This document shows, piece by piece, positions 15,901 to 23,312 of a DNA stretch of 49,960 bases. The notes under the pieces are model-generated. The model ran no database searches, was not told the DNA's origin, and saw only the letters and a program-made list of their open reading frames with translations. Numbering within the stretch: the stretch's first letter is position 1; each line of letters opens with the position of its first letter. The stretch spans positions 1 through 49,960 of the forward strand of contig DASPHG010000049.1 of assembly GCA_035629775.1 (NCBI GenBank), read 5' to 3'. The position numbers and the translations under genes are program-made. This DNA comes from DASPHG01 sp035629775. Lineage in GTDB: Bacteria; Actinomycetota; Thermoleophilia; Solirubrobacterales; Thermoleophilaceae.

Positions 15901-16205
15901 GCGCGATCCCGCTCGCGATCGGCCGGGCCGACATCGCGGACTACGTCGAGACGCTGATCTACGTCTACCTGATCCTGATCTTCATCAAGATCATCGCGAG
16001 CTGGTTCCGGTCCATTCCCTACCACCCGGTCCTGAGCGCGTTCCTCACCTTCGTGAACGACGTCACCAACCCCTACCTCAACCTCTTCCGCCGCTTCATC
16101 CCGATGGCGAAGATGGGGCCCGCCGCGCTCGATCTCAGCCCGATCGTGGCGACCTTCGTCCTCTTGATCGTGGGCGGAATCGTCGTCGACGTCATCAGGG
16201 GTTGA
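15897..16205 (+). CDS. YggT-family membrane protein
   Basis: A 102-residue protein with two hydrophobic segments (about 19-36 and 82-99) flanking a short loop containing NPYLNLFRRFIP, the hallmark of the YggT family. The family is associated with SepF and DivIVA loci in Gram-positive bacteria; its role is uncertain, with links to division and osmotic stress. ATG start overlaps the proC stop by 4 bases. The stop overlaps the TTG start of lspA. Confidence 0.9.
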   Translation: MSAIPLAIGRADIADYVETLIYVYLILIFIKIIASWFRSIPYHPVLSAFLTFVNDVTNPYLNLFRRFIPMAKMGPAALDLSPIVATFVLLIVGGIVVDVIRG

Positions 16206-16645
16206 GCCAGACCGCGCTCGCGCGCGCCGTGGCCGTGCTCGGTCTGGTCGTCGCGGCGGACCAGGTGACGAAGGCCATCGCCGTGGCCTCGCTGGAGCGC
16301 GGCGAGGATGTCAACGTCTTCCTCGGCCTCGACCTGACCTACGTCCGCAACGAGGGGATCGCGTTCGGCGCGCTGGCCGGCGGCGGCGCGCTGCTGGTCG
16401 TGGTGATCACGGTCGCGCTCGGCGGCCTCGCCACGTACTTCGTGCTTCGCAGCGGCACGCCGCTGCTCTGGCTGCCCGTGGGCCTGATCCTCGGCGGCGC
16501 CCTCGGCAACCTCGCGGACCGCGCCCGCGACGGCGCGGTCATCGACTTCATCGATCCGATCGCCTGGCCAGCCTTCAACCTGGCCGACGTGGCGATCGTG
16601 GTCGGCGTCCTCACGCTCCTCTACGTGGCGGAGGCGCGGCGCTGA
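16202..16645 (+). CDS. lspA: Lipoprotein signal peptidase LspA
   Basis: Aspartic membrane protease that cleaves the signal peptide of diacylglyceryl-modified prolipoproteins. The 147-residue protein has four hydrophobic segments and the family boxes: AADQVTKAIA, VRNEGIAFGAL, ILGGALGNLADRARDG (first catalytic Asp region), VIDFID and FNLADVAIVVG (second catalytic Asp). It starts with TTG in a TTGA overlap with yggT. Its TGA stop forms CTGA with the apparent CTG start of the next gene. Confidence 0.95.
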   Translation: MSQTALARAVAVLGLVVAADQVTKAIAVASLERGEDVNVFLGLDLTYVRNEGIAFGALAGGGALLVVVITVALGGLATYFVLRSGTPLLWLPVGLILGGALGNLADRARDGAVIDFIDPIAWPAFNLADVAIVVGVLTLLYVAEARR

Positions 16646-17601
16646 GCGGGCGGGTCGAGGCGGCCGTCGGTCCCGAGGCGGTCGGGCGCCGCCTCGACGT
16701 CTTCCTCGCAGCCGTCCCGGCGGTCGGCTCGCGCGCCGCCGCGCAGCGGCTGATCGAGCAGGGTGCCGTGACGGTGGATGGGGCGCCGCGCTCGAAGAGC
16801 CACTCGGTTCAGGCCGGAGAGATCGTGCGCGTCGACCTTCCCGCGGTCCCGGACCCCGGCGACCCGGGTGCCGGCGAGGGCGTGCCGTACGCGGTGGTCC
16901 TCGAGGACGAGCACCTGCTCGTCGTCGACAAGCCGCCCGGCGTCGTCGTCCACCCGGCGCCCGGACACCCGACCGGCACGCTCGCCCAGGCGCTCGCGGC
17001 GCGCGGGGCCGCGGGCGGGGACCGCTGGCGCCCCGGCATCGTCCACCGGCTCGACCGTGACACGTCGGGGCTGATGGTCGTCGCGAAGTCGGAGCCCGTG
17101 CACCGCGCTCTCCAGCGGCTCATCCGCGACCGCGAGCTCGAGCGCCAGTACCTGGCCCTCGTGGAGGGCCGGCCGGACTCGCGCACCGGCACGATCGACG
17201 CTCCGATCGGACGCGACCGCGACCAGCGAAAGCTGATGTCGGTGCGGAGCGACAGCCCGCGGACCGCGCGCACGCATTTCGAGGTCGTCGCGGCATACCC
17301 GCGCACCACGCTCCTGCGCATAACGCTCGAGACCGGCCGCACCCACCAGATCCGCGCCCATATGCAGGCGATCGGTCACCCGGTCTGCGGCGATCCCCAG
17401 TACGGAGGACGGAATTCCGGGGTCCGCCTTGGGCTGACGCGCCAATTTCTGCACTCGGCAAAGCTCAGGTTTAAGCACCCGGAGAGCGGGGCAGACACGC
17501 TCTGCGAGTCCAAACCGCCCGCTGACCTGCACCAAATACAGGATGCGGCGATGCGGGAGCCAGTCTCCGGAGGGCCAGACGGAGACTATTCATATGAGTG
17601 A
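16642..17601 (+). CDS. RluA/RluD-family rRNA pseudouridine synthase, apparent CTG start
   Basis: Isomerises uridines in 23S rRNA. An N-terminal S4 RNA-binding domain (GRRLDVFLAAVPAVGSRAAA through about residue 75) precedes the catalytic domain. That domain carries HRLDRDTSGLMVVAKS with the catalytic Asp at about 140, and GRTHQIRAHMQAIGHPV. The first in-frame ATG/GTG/TTG is the GTG at 16768, which would delete most of the S4 domain. The S4 homology extends back to CTG 16642, which forms a CTGA overlap with the lspA stop in the style of the preceding genes. I therefore propose CTG, giving 319 residues. A strong terminator follows the stop by one base. Confidence 0.9.
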   Translation: MSGRVEAAVGPEAVGRRLDVFLAAVPAVGSRAAAQRLIEQGAVTVDGAPRSKSHSVQAGEIVRVDLPAVPDPGDPGAGEGVPYAVVLEDEHLLVVDKPPGVVVHPAPGHPTGTLAQALAARGAAGGDRWRPGIVHRLDRDTSGLMVVAKSEPVHRALQRLIRDRELERQYLALVEGRPDSRTGTIDAPIGRDRDQRKLMSVRSDSPRTARTHFEVVAAYPRTTLLRITLETGRTHQIRAHMQAIGHPVCGDPQYGGRNSGVRLGLTRQFLHSAKLRFKHPESGADTLCESKPPADLHQIQDAAMREPVSGGPDGDYSYE

Positions 17602-17602
17602 G

Positions 17603-17627
17603 CGAGGCGGTCTTCTTGACCGCCTCG
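17603..17627 (+). terminator. Rho-independent terminator after the rluD-type gene
   Basis: Perfect 10-bp stem (17603-17612 with 17618-17627), TTCTT loop, then TTT. It begins one base after the stop codon. It separates the proC-rluD unit from the rpsB unit and is the clearest intrinsic terminator in the window. Confidence 0.8.
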
Positions 17628-17642
17628 TTTACGTCTGAGGCC

Positions 17643-17761
17643 TATTCTTCGTTCGTCTAGTCAGCTACCCCGGTCGCGGCCGGGGGCGGCCCTGCCCGGT
17701 GAGCACTGCCGGGTCCGCCCCTCGGTAGGCCGGGAAACATCGAGAAAAGGGAGCAGTACAC
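17643..17761 (+). promoter_or_regulatory. rpsB leader with a candidate structured element
   Basis: TATTCT at 17643-17648 could be a -10. The leader holds a long hairpin: outer 7-bp stem 17683-17689 with 17715-17721, inner CCCGG/CCGGG stem 17695-17699 with 17709-17713, nine-base loop. GGGAG at 17749-17753 is the ribosome binding site, 8 bases before GTG. S2 autoregulation through a leader is known in other bacteria; a regulatory role here is inference. Confidence 0.45.
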
Positions 17762-18787
17762 GTGGCTCAGGTAGGCATACGCGAGCTGCTGGAGGCCGGC
17801 GTCCACTTCGGCCACCAGACGCGCCGCTGGAACCCGAAGATGCGCCGGTTCATCTTCGGCGAGCGCGGCGGCATCCACATCATCGACCTGCAGCAGACCG
17901 AGCGGCTGCTGGAGCGGGCGCAGGAGTTCAGCGCGAACGTCGCAGGACGCGGCGGCACGATCCTGTTCGTGGGCACGAAGAAGCAGGCGCGCGACGCCGT
18001 GAAGGACGCGGCCGAGAAGTCTGGCATGCCGTACGTGAACCAGCGCTGGCTGGGCGGCCTGCTGACGAACTTCCAGACGATCTCGAAGCGCATCAAGCGG
18101 CTCCACGACCTCGACGCTTGGGTCGAGGACGGCACGATGGACCTGCTGCCGACGCGCGAGCGGATCAGCGCGCTCTCCGAGCGCGACAAGCTGACCATGA
18201 ACCTCGGCGGCGTCCGCAACCTGCAGCGCACCCCCGACGCGATGTTCGTGGTCGACCTGAAGACGGAGGTGATCGCCGTCAAGGAGGCGGAACGGCTGAA
18301 GATCCCGATCATCGGCCTCGTGGACACGAACTGCGACCCGGACCCCGTCACGTTCGTCGTGCCCGGCAACGACGACGCCATCCGCTCGTGCAAGGTCGTG
18401 GCGGACGCGATCGGCGACGTCGTGGCCGAGCGCGCCTCGGTCTTCCGGGCCGAGGAGGAGACCGCCCGCCGCGAGGCGGAAGAGAAGGCCCAGCGCGAGG
18501 CCGCCGAGACCGCGGCTCGAAAGCAGGCGGAGGAACAGGCGCGTCAGGAAGCCGAGGAGGCGAGTGCGCAGATGGCGCAAGCCCGCGAGGCCGAGATGAC
18601 CGCCGACATGGGACCCGGCCAGGGCGACGCTGCGCGCACGGGGGCCGACGGCGCCCCCAGCGTCCCACTGCCGGTCGGCGACAAGGGCGGGTCCGACCCG
18701 ACCAAGGAGCCGGGCGGGCCGGAGCAGCCCGCCGCCGATGCCGAGGCCGCGCAGCAGCCCTCGAAGCCGGAGGAGGCCACGTCGTGA
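17762..18787 (+). CDS. rpsB: 30S ribosomal protein S2 with a long C-terminal extension
   Basis: The core, about residues 1-230, is normal S2: IRELLEAGVHFGHQTRRWNP, FVGTKKQARD, QRWLGGLLTNFQTI, LKTEVIAVKEAERLKIPIIG and VVPGNDDAIRS. The remaining roughly 100 residues are an unusual tail: a highly charged Glu/Ala/Arg/Gln coiled-coil-like stretch (about 236-285), then a Gly/Pro/Asp-rich disordered end. Typical S2 is about 240-270 residues, so this protein of 341 is long. The GTG start has GGGAG 8 bases upstream. The stop overlaps the tsf start (GTGA). It heads the rpsB-rseP unit. Confidence 0.95.
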   Translation: MAQVGIRELLEAGVHFGHQTRRWNPKMRRFIFGERGGIHIIDLQQTERLLERAQEFSANVAGRGGTILFVGTKKQARDAVKDAAEKSGMPYVNQRWLGGLLTNFQTISKRIKRLHDLDAWVEDGTMDLLPTRERISALSERDKLTMNLGGVRNLQRTPDAMFVVDLKTEVIAVKEAERLKIPIIGLVDTNCDPDPVTFVVPGNDDAIRSCKVVADAIGDVVAERASVFRAEEETARREAEEKAQREAAETAARKQAEEQARQEAEEASAQMAQAREAEMTADMGPGQGDAARTGADGAPSVPLPVGDKGGSDPTKEPGGPEQPAADAEAAQQPSKPEEATS

Positions 18788-19386
18788 CGGAGATCAAGGC
18801 CGCCGACGTCAAGACGCTTCGCGAGCGCACGGGCGCCGGCATGATGGACTGCAAGAAGGCCCTCGCGGAGGCCGGCGGCGACATGGAGAAGGCCGTCGAG
18901 ATCCTCCGCATCAAGGGCCAGGCGCAGGCCGCCAAGCGCGGCGAGCGGGCCGCCAGCGAGGGCGTCGTCGCGAGCTACATCCACGCGAACGGCAAGATCG
19001 GCGTGCTCGTGGAGGTGGACTGCGAGACGGACTTCGTCGCGAAGAACGACGACTTCAAGGGGTTCGCGCGCGAGGTCGCCCTGCACGTCGCCGCGGCGGC
19101 GCCGCTGTACGTCTCCGAGGACGAGGTGCCCGCCGAGGACCGCGAGCGCGAGCTGCGCATCTTCGAGGAGCAGGCGCAGGACAAGCCCGAGAACGTGCGC
19201 CCGAAGATCGCCGAGGGACGGCTGAGGAAGTGGCTCGAGGAGGTCGTCCTGCTCAACCAGCCGCATGTCAACAAGGACAAGTACGGCGACGCCACGATCG
19301 AGGAGCTTCGCGCCCAGACGGCGGCGAAGACCGGCGAGAACGTGGTGATCAGGCGCTTCCAGCGGTTCGCCGTCGGCGACGCGTGA
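18784..19386 (+). CDS. tsf: Translation elongation factor Ts
   Basis: Nucleotide exchange factor for EF-Tu. The 200-residue short form has the UBA-like N-terminus (VKTLRERTGAGMMDCKKALAE), the core with VDCETDFVAKNDDFKGFA (TDFV motif contacts EF-Tu), and the C-terminal coiled-coil and dimerisation part reduced compared with the E. coli 283-residue protein. GTG start in a GTGA overlap with rpsB; its stop overlaps pyrH the same way. Confidence 0.97.
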   Translation: MTEIKAADVKTLRERTGAGMMDCKKALAEAGGDMEKAVEILRIKGQAQAAKRGERAASEGVVASYIHANGKIGVLVEVDCETDFVAKNDDFKGFAREVALHVAAAAPLYVSEDEVPAEDRERELRIFEEQAQDKPENVRPKIAEGRLRKWLEEVVLLNQPHVNKDKYGDATIEELRAQTAAKTGENVVIRRFQRFAVGDA

Positions 19387-20099
19387 CCCCCGCCTTCAAG
19401 AGGGTCCTTCTCAAGCTCTCCGGCGAGGCTCTCATGGGCTCGCTCGAATACGGGGCCGATCGCGAGCGGATCGCCGCGATCGCGGAGGCGGTGAAGCGCG
19501 TCTCCGACCAGGGGGTCGAGTTCGGCATCGTGGTCGGCGGTGGCAACATCTACCGCGGGCTGGCCGGCGCCGCGGCCGGCATGGACCGCGCGACGGGCGA
19601 CTACATGGGCATGCTCGCCACCGTGCTCAACGCGCTCGCGCTCCAGGACGCGCTCGAGAAGCTCGGCGCGCACACGCGCGTGCAGTCGGCGATCACGATC
19701 TCCGAGGTTGCCGAGCCCTACATCCGCCGCCGCGCCATCCGGCATCTGGAGAAGGGGCGGATCGTGATCTTCGCGGCGGGCACCGGCAACCCGTTCTTCA
19801 CCACGGACACGGCCGCCGCGCTGCGCGCGCTCGAGATCCACGCGGAGACCATCCTGATGGCCAAGAACGGCGTGGAGGGCGTCTACAGCGCCGACCCGCG
19901 CACCGTCCCGGACGCCGAGTTCATCGCCGAGCTGACCCACCGCGAGGCGATCGAGCAGCGGCTCGGGGTGATGGACTCGACCGCGCTCTCGCTGTGCATG
20001 GACAACACCCTGCCCATCCACGTCTTCAACATGGACGACGAGCGCAACATCGAGCGGATAGTGTCAGGGGAGCGCGTGGGGACGGTGGTGTCGACATGA
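19383..20099 (+). CDS. pyrH: Uridylate kinase PyrH
   Basis: Phosphorylates UMP to UDP; an amino-acid-kinase-fold hexamer. The 238-residue protein has LLKLSGEALMG, VVGGGNIYRG, DYMGMLATVLNALALQD, FAAGTGNPFFTTDTAAALRA and AKNGVEGVYSADP. GTG start in a GTGA overlap with tsf. It ends in an ATGA overlap with frr. The order rpsB-tsf-pyrH-frr is widely conserved in bacteria. Confidence 0.97.
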   Translation: MTPAFKRVLLKLSGEALMGSLEYGADRERIAAIAEAVKRVSDQGVEFGIVVGGGNIYRGLAGAAAGMDRATGDYMGMLATVLNALALQDALEKLGAHTRVQSAITISEVAEPYIRRRAIRHLEKGRIVIFAAGTGNPFFTTDTAAALRALEIHAETILMAKNGVEGVYSADPRTVPDAEFIAELTHREAIEQRLGVMDSTALSLCMDNTLPIHVFNMDDERNIERIVSGERVGTVVST

Positions 20100-20653
20100 T
20101 CGATGACCTTCTGGAGGACGCAACGGACCGGATGAACAAAGCGGTCGACGCGATCCGCCGCGAGTTCGCGACCGTCCGCACCGGTCGCGCCTCCCCGCAC
20201 ATCCTCGACCGGATCCAGGTCGACTACTACGGCGCCCAGACGCCGCTCAACCAGCTCGCGCAGGTCTCCGCGACTGAGGCGCGCCTGCTGACCATCACCC
20301 CCTACGACAAGTCCTCGATCAAGTCGATCGAGAAGTCGATCCTCGAGTCCGACATCGGCCTGACGCCGTCGAACGACGGGAACGTGATCCGGCTGACGCT
20401 GCCCGAGCTGACCGAGGAGCGGCGCAAGGACCTGGTGAAGGTGGTGCGCGGCATCGCAGAGGAGGGACGCGTCTCGATCCGGAACATCCGGCGCGACGTG
20501 ATGCACGACCTCAAGGAGCTGAAGGGCGAGGGCGAGGTCGGCGAGGACGAGGAGCGGCGGGCCGAGCAGGAGCTCCAGAAGCTGACCGACGCCAAGATCG
20601 GCGAGATCGACTCCTTCCTGGCCGGCAAGGAAGAGGAGATCCTCGAGGTCTAG
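20096..20653 (+). CDS. frr: Ribosome recycling factor
   Basis: Splits post-termination ribosomes together with EF-G. The 185-residue length is normal. Segments include DRMNKAVDAIRREFATVRTGRA (starts helix 1), DYYGAQTPLNQLAQVS, ITPYDKSSIKSIEKSI, PELTEERRKDLVK and VRNIRRD-like SIRNIRRDVMHDLK. ATG start overlaps the pyrH stop by 4 bases. The UAG stop is followed immediately by uppS with no conventional start codon in the gap. Confidence 0.97.
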   Translation: MIDDLLEDATDRMNKAVDAIRREFATVRTGRASPHILDRIQVDYYGAQTPLNQLAQVSATEARLLTITPYDKSSIKSIEKSILESDIGLTPSNDGNVIRLTLPELTEERRKDLVKVVRGIAEEGRVSIRNIRRDVMHDLKELKGEGEVGEDEERRAEQELQKLTDAKIGEIDSFLAGKEEEILEV

Positions 20654-20656
20654 GCG

Positions 20657-21310
20657 ATTCGCGTCGCCATCATCATGGACGGCAACGCCCGCTGGGCCCG
20701 CGGCCACGGGCTGCCGGTGCTCGCCGGGCACCGTGAAGGCGCCAAGGCGCTGAAGCGAACGGTCCGCCATGCGGTCAAGCACGGCGTCGCCGAGCTGACG
20801 GTGTACGCGTTCTCGACCGAGAACTGGACCCGCCCGGAGGACGAGGTCGATGGGCTGATGGCGATGTTCGCCGAGCTGATCGAGTCGGAGACGCCCGAGC
20901 TCGACGAGGAGGGCGTCCGGATGATGTTCATCGGCCGGCGCGAGGAGGTCTCCGACGAGCTGCGCGAGAAGATGGCCTGGGCGGAGGAGGCGACGCGCGC
21001 GAACGACCGGATGAAGCTGTTCGTCGCGTTCAACTACGGCGGCCGGGCCGAGATCGTGGACGCCGCGGCGCGCTATGAGGGGGGCGGGGAGGAGGAGTTC
21101 GCGAAGCTCCTGTACGCGCCTGACATGGACGACCCAGACGTGCTGATCCGGACGAGCGGCGAGCTGCGCGTCTCGAACTTCCTGCTCTGGCAGACCGCGT
21201 ACTCGGAGCTCCACTTCGCCGACGTGCTCTGGCCGGACTTCGACGAGGAGCACCTGGTGGCGGCGATCGAGGACGTCGCGGCGCGCGAGCGCCGCTACGG
21301 GGCGCGCTGA
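20657..21310 (+). CDS. uppS: Isoprenyl (undecaprenyl) diphosphate synthase UppS, start uncertain
   Basis: cis-Prenyltransferase that makes the polyprenyl carrier for peptidoglycan. Family blocks are IIMDGNARWARGHGLPVLAGH (catalytic Asp in MDGN), YAFSTENWTRP, FNYGGRAEIVDA and DVLIRTSGELRVSNFLLWQ. The first ATG (20675) encodes the Met of MDGN itself, which would remove beta-strand A (RVAII). Between the frr TAG (20651-20653) and that ATG the in-frame codons are GCG ATT CGC GTC GCC ATC ATC, so ATT 20657 is the most likely true start. With it the protein has 217 residues, short for the family because the region before DVLIRTSG is compact. ATG 20675 remains the conservative alternative. Confidence 0.9.
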   Translation: MRVAIIMDGNARWARGHGLPVLAGHREGAKALKRTVRHAVKHGVAELTVYAFSTENWTRPEDEVDGLMAMFAELIESETPELDEEGVRMMFIGRREEVSDELREKMAWAEEATRANDRMKLFVAFNYGGRAEIVDAAARYEGGGEEEFAKLLYAPDMDDPDVLIRTSGELRVSNFLLWQTAYSELHFADVLWPDFDEEHLVAAIEDVAARERRYGAR

Positions 21311-22125
21311 TGGCCACGAGCCGCCGGCATCAGGGCTCGGACCTCGGCGCGCGCATCCTGGCCGCGATCCCCGCGATCATCTTCGCGGCCGTCATCGTCG
21401 GCTACGGCGGGCTCGTGTGGGCGCTCGGCGTGAGCCTGCTCGGCATCTTCTGCCTGGCCGAGCTGTACCGGCTGATGGGGCGCGTGCATCCCGCGAACCT
21501 CGCCGGCTTCGTCTCCGTCGTCGCCCTGGCGCTCGCCGCGCTCTACGGCGACCACTTCCACATGGTCATCGTGCTCGTCGCATCGGTGCCCGTGACGTTC
21601 GCGCTGACGCTCGCCCGTCCGCGGCGGGAGCACGCCTCCTGGGCGATGGCCGTCGTCCTGTTCGGCACGCTCTGGATCGGCATGGCGATGGCGCACGCGG
21701 TCCTCCTGCGCGATCTGGACCACGGGGGCAGCCTCGTGCTGGCCGTCCTGCTCGGGACGTTCATCGGCGACACCGCCGCCTACCTCGGCGGCCGCTCGTT
21801 CGGCCGGATCCCGCTCGCGCCGTCGATCTCGCCGAACAAGACGCTCGAGGGGCTCGCGTGCGGGGTCATCGGCGGGACGCTCGCCTTTTGGCTGTTCGCC
21901 GTGGGCTACCACGACTGGATCGCCGGGCCCGACGCGCTCGTGATCGGCGGCGCCGTGGCCCTGGCCGCGCCGATCGGGGACCTGTTCGAGTCGCTGATCA
22001 AGCGCGACCTCGACGTGAAGGACACGGGCAAGCTGTTCGGCGCCCACGGCGGCGCGCTCGACCGCCTGGACGCCGTCCTGTTCAGCATCGTGACGGCGTA
22101 CTACGTGACCGTGGCGGTCCTCTAG
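21310..22125 (+). CDS. cdsA: Phosphatidate cytidylyltransferase CdsA
   Basis: Makes CDP-diacylglycerol, the precursor of anionic phospholipids, in the membrane. The 271-residue protein has about seven hydrophobic helices and the C-terminal CDS signature region SLIKRDLDVKDTGKLFGAHGG with ALDRLD (the usual motif has PGHGG; here GAHGG). The ATG overlaps the uppS stop by one base (TGATG). Its product feeds PgsA, encoded at 34.2 kb. Confidence 0.94.
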   Translation: MATSRRHQGSDLGARILAAIPAIIFAAVIVGYGGLVWALGVSLLGIFCLAELYRLMGRVHPANLAGFVSVVALALAALYGDHFHMVIVLVASVPVTFALTLARPRREHASWAMAVVLFGTLWIGMAMAHAVLLRDLDHGGSLVLAVLLGTFIGDTAAYLGGRSFGRIPLAPSISPNKTLEGLACGVIGGTLAFWLFAVGYHDWIAGPDALVIGGAVALAAPIGDLFESLIKRDLDVKDTGKLFGAHGGALDRLDAVLFSIVTAYYVTVAVL

Positions 22126-22172
22126 CCGCCGCGGCCGGGCTGCCACTCCGGCGGCTGCCAAACTGGCGCCCC

Positions 22173-23312
22173 GTGCGAAGGGTCCAGATCCTCGGCTCGA
22201 CCGGCTCGGTCGGCGTACAGGCGCTCGACGTGGTCGAGCGCAGCGACGACCTGGAGGTCGTGGCGCTCGCCGCGCAGAGCTCGTGGGAGCAGGCCGTCGA
22301 GCAGGCGGAGCGATACGGCGTGGAGCGGATCGCCCTCGCCGACGAGTCGGCGGCGGCCAGCGCCACCGCCGCGTGGCCCGGCGGCACGGTCCTGGCGGGC
22401 GCCGAGGGGCTCGTCGAGCTGATCACCGACACGCCGTGCGACCTGGTCCTGAACGCCCTCGTCGGGTCCGCCGGCCTCGGGCCGACGATCGCGAGCCTCG
22501 GGGAGGGCATCGACCTCGCGCTGGCGAACAAGGAGAGCCTCGTGGTCGGCGGCGAGCTCGTGATGGCGCTCGCGGAGGCGACCGGGGCCCAGGTGATCCC
22601 GGTCGACTCCGAGCACGCCGCGCTCCACCAGCTCATCGCCAACGAGCGGCCCGGCACGGTCGAGCGGCTCGTCCTGACGGCCTCGGGCGGCCCATTCCGC
22701 GGCCGCAACGCGGAGGACCTGCGCGACGTATCGCGGGAGGACGCGCTCGCGCACCCCACGTGGGACATGGGCGGGAAGATCACGATCGACTCGGCCACGC
22801 TCATGAACAAGGGGCTCGAGCTGATCGAGGCGCACCACCTGTTCGGCGTCCCCTACGAGCGGATCGACGTCGTGGTGCACCCGCAGTCGATCGTGCACGC
22901 ACTCGTCCACCTGAACGACGGCGCGTCACTCGCGCACCTCGGATACCCCGACATGCGCGTGCCGATCTCGTACGCGCTGCACCACCCGGAGCGCGCGGAC
23001 GTGCCCGTGCCGCCGCTCGACCTGGTCGAGCTGGGCCAGCTCACCTTCGAGGCGCCCGACCTCGACGCGTTCCCGTGCCTGCGGCTCGCACGCGAGGCGG
23101 CCGCGGTGGGGGGGACCGCGCCGTGCGTCCTGAACGCGGCGAACGAGATCGCGGTGCACGCGTTCCTCTCGGGCCAGGTTGCCTTCACGGCGATCCCCGA
23201 GGTCATCGACCGAACGCTCGATGCCGTCCCGCCGACCAGCGTGCGCCACTTCTCCGACCTGTACCGGGCCGACGAAGAGGCGCGCGACGCGGCGAGGAGG
23301 GTCGCTGCGTGA
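22173..23312 (+). CDS. dxr: 1-deoxy-D-xylulose 5-phosphate reductoisomerase Dxr
   Basis: Second step of the MEP isoprenoid pathway, DXP to MEP with NADPH. In 379 residues it has the N-terminal NADPH motif QILGSTGSVGVQALDVV, ALANKESLVVGGELV, PVDSEHAALHQ (metal-ligand region), TASGGPFRG, MGGKITIDSATLMNKGLE and VHPQSIVHALV. The start is GTG 22173, where homology begins. No Shine-Dalgarno is present. CAAACT eight bases upstream is a weak leaderless-type -10, and the 47-base gap after cdsA is GC-rich. The stop overlaps rseP by 4 bases. Confidence 0.96.
   Translation: MRRVQILGSTGSVGVQALDVVERSDDLEVVALAAQSSWEQAVEQAERYGVERIALADESAAASATAAWPGGTVLAGAEGLVELITDTPCDLVLNALVGSAGLGPTIASLGEGIDLALANKESLVVGGELVMALAEATGAQVIPVDSEHAALHQLIANERPGTVERLVLTASGGPFRGRNAEDLRDVSREDALAHPTWDMGGKITIDSATLMNKGLELIEAHHLFGVPYERIDVVVHPQSIVHALVHLNDGASLAHLGYPDMRVPISYALHHPERADVPVPPLDLVELGQLTFEAPDLDAFPCLRLAREAAAVGGTAPCVLNAANEIAVHAFLSGQVAFTAIPEVIDRTLDAVPPTSVRHFSDLYRADEEARDAARRVAA

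Noticed and set aside
22126..22172. Attenuator between cdsA and dxr
   Set aside because: A 6-bp GC stem can be drawn but with a long loop and no T-tract. Too weak to list.
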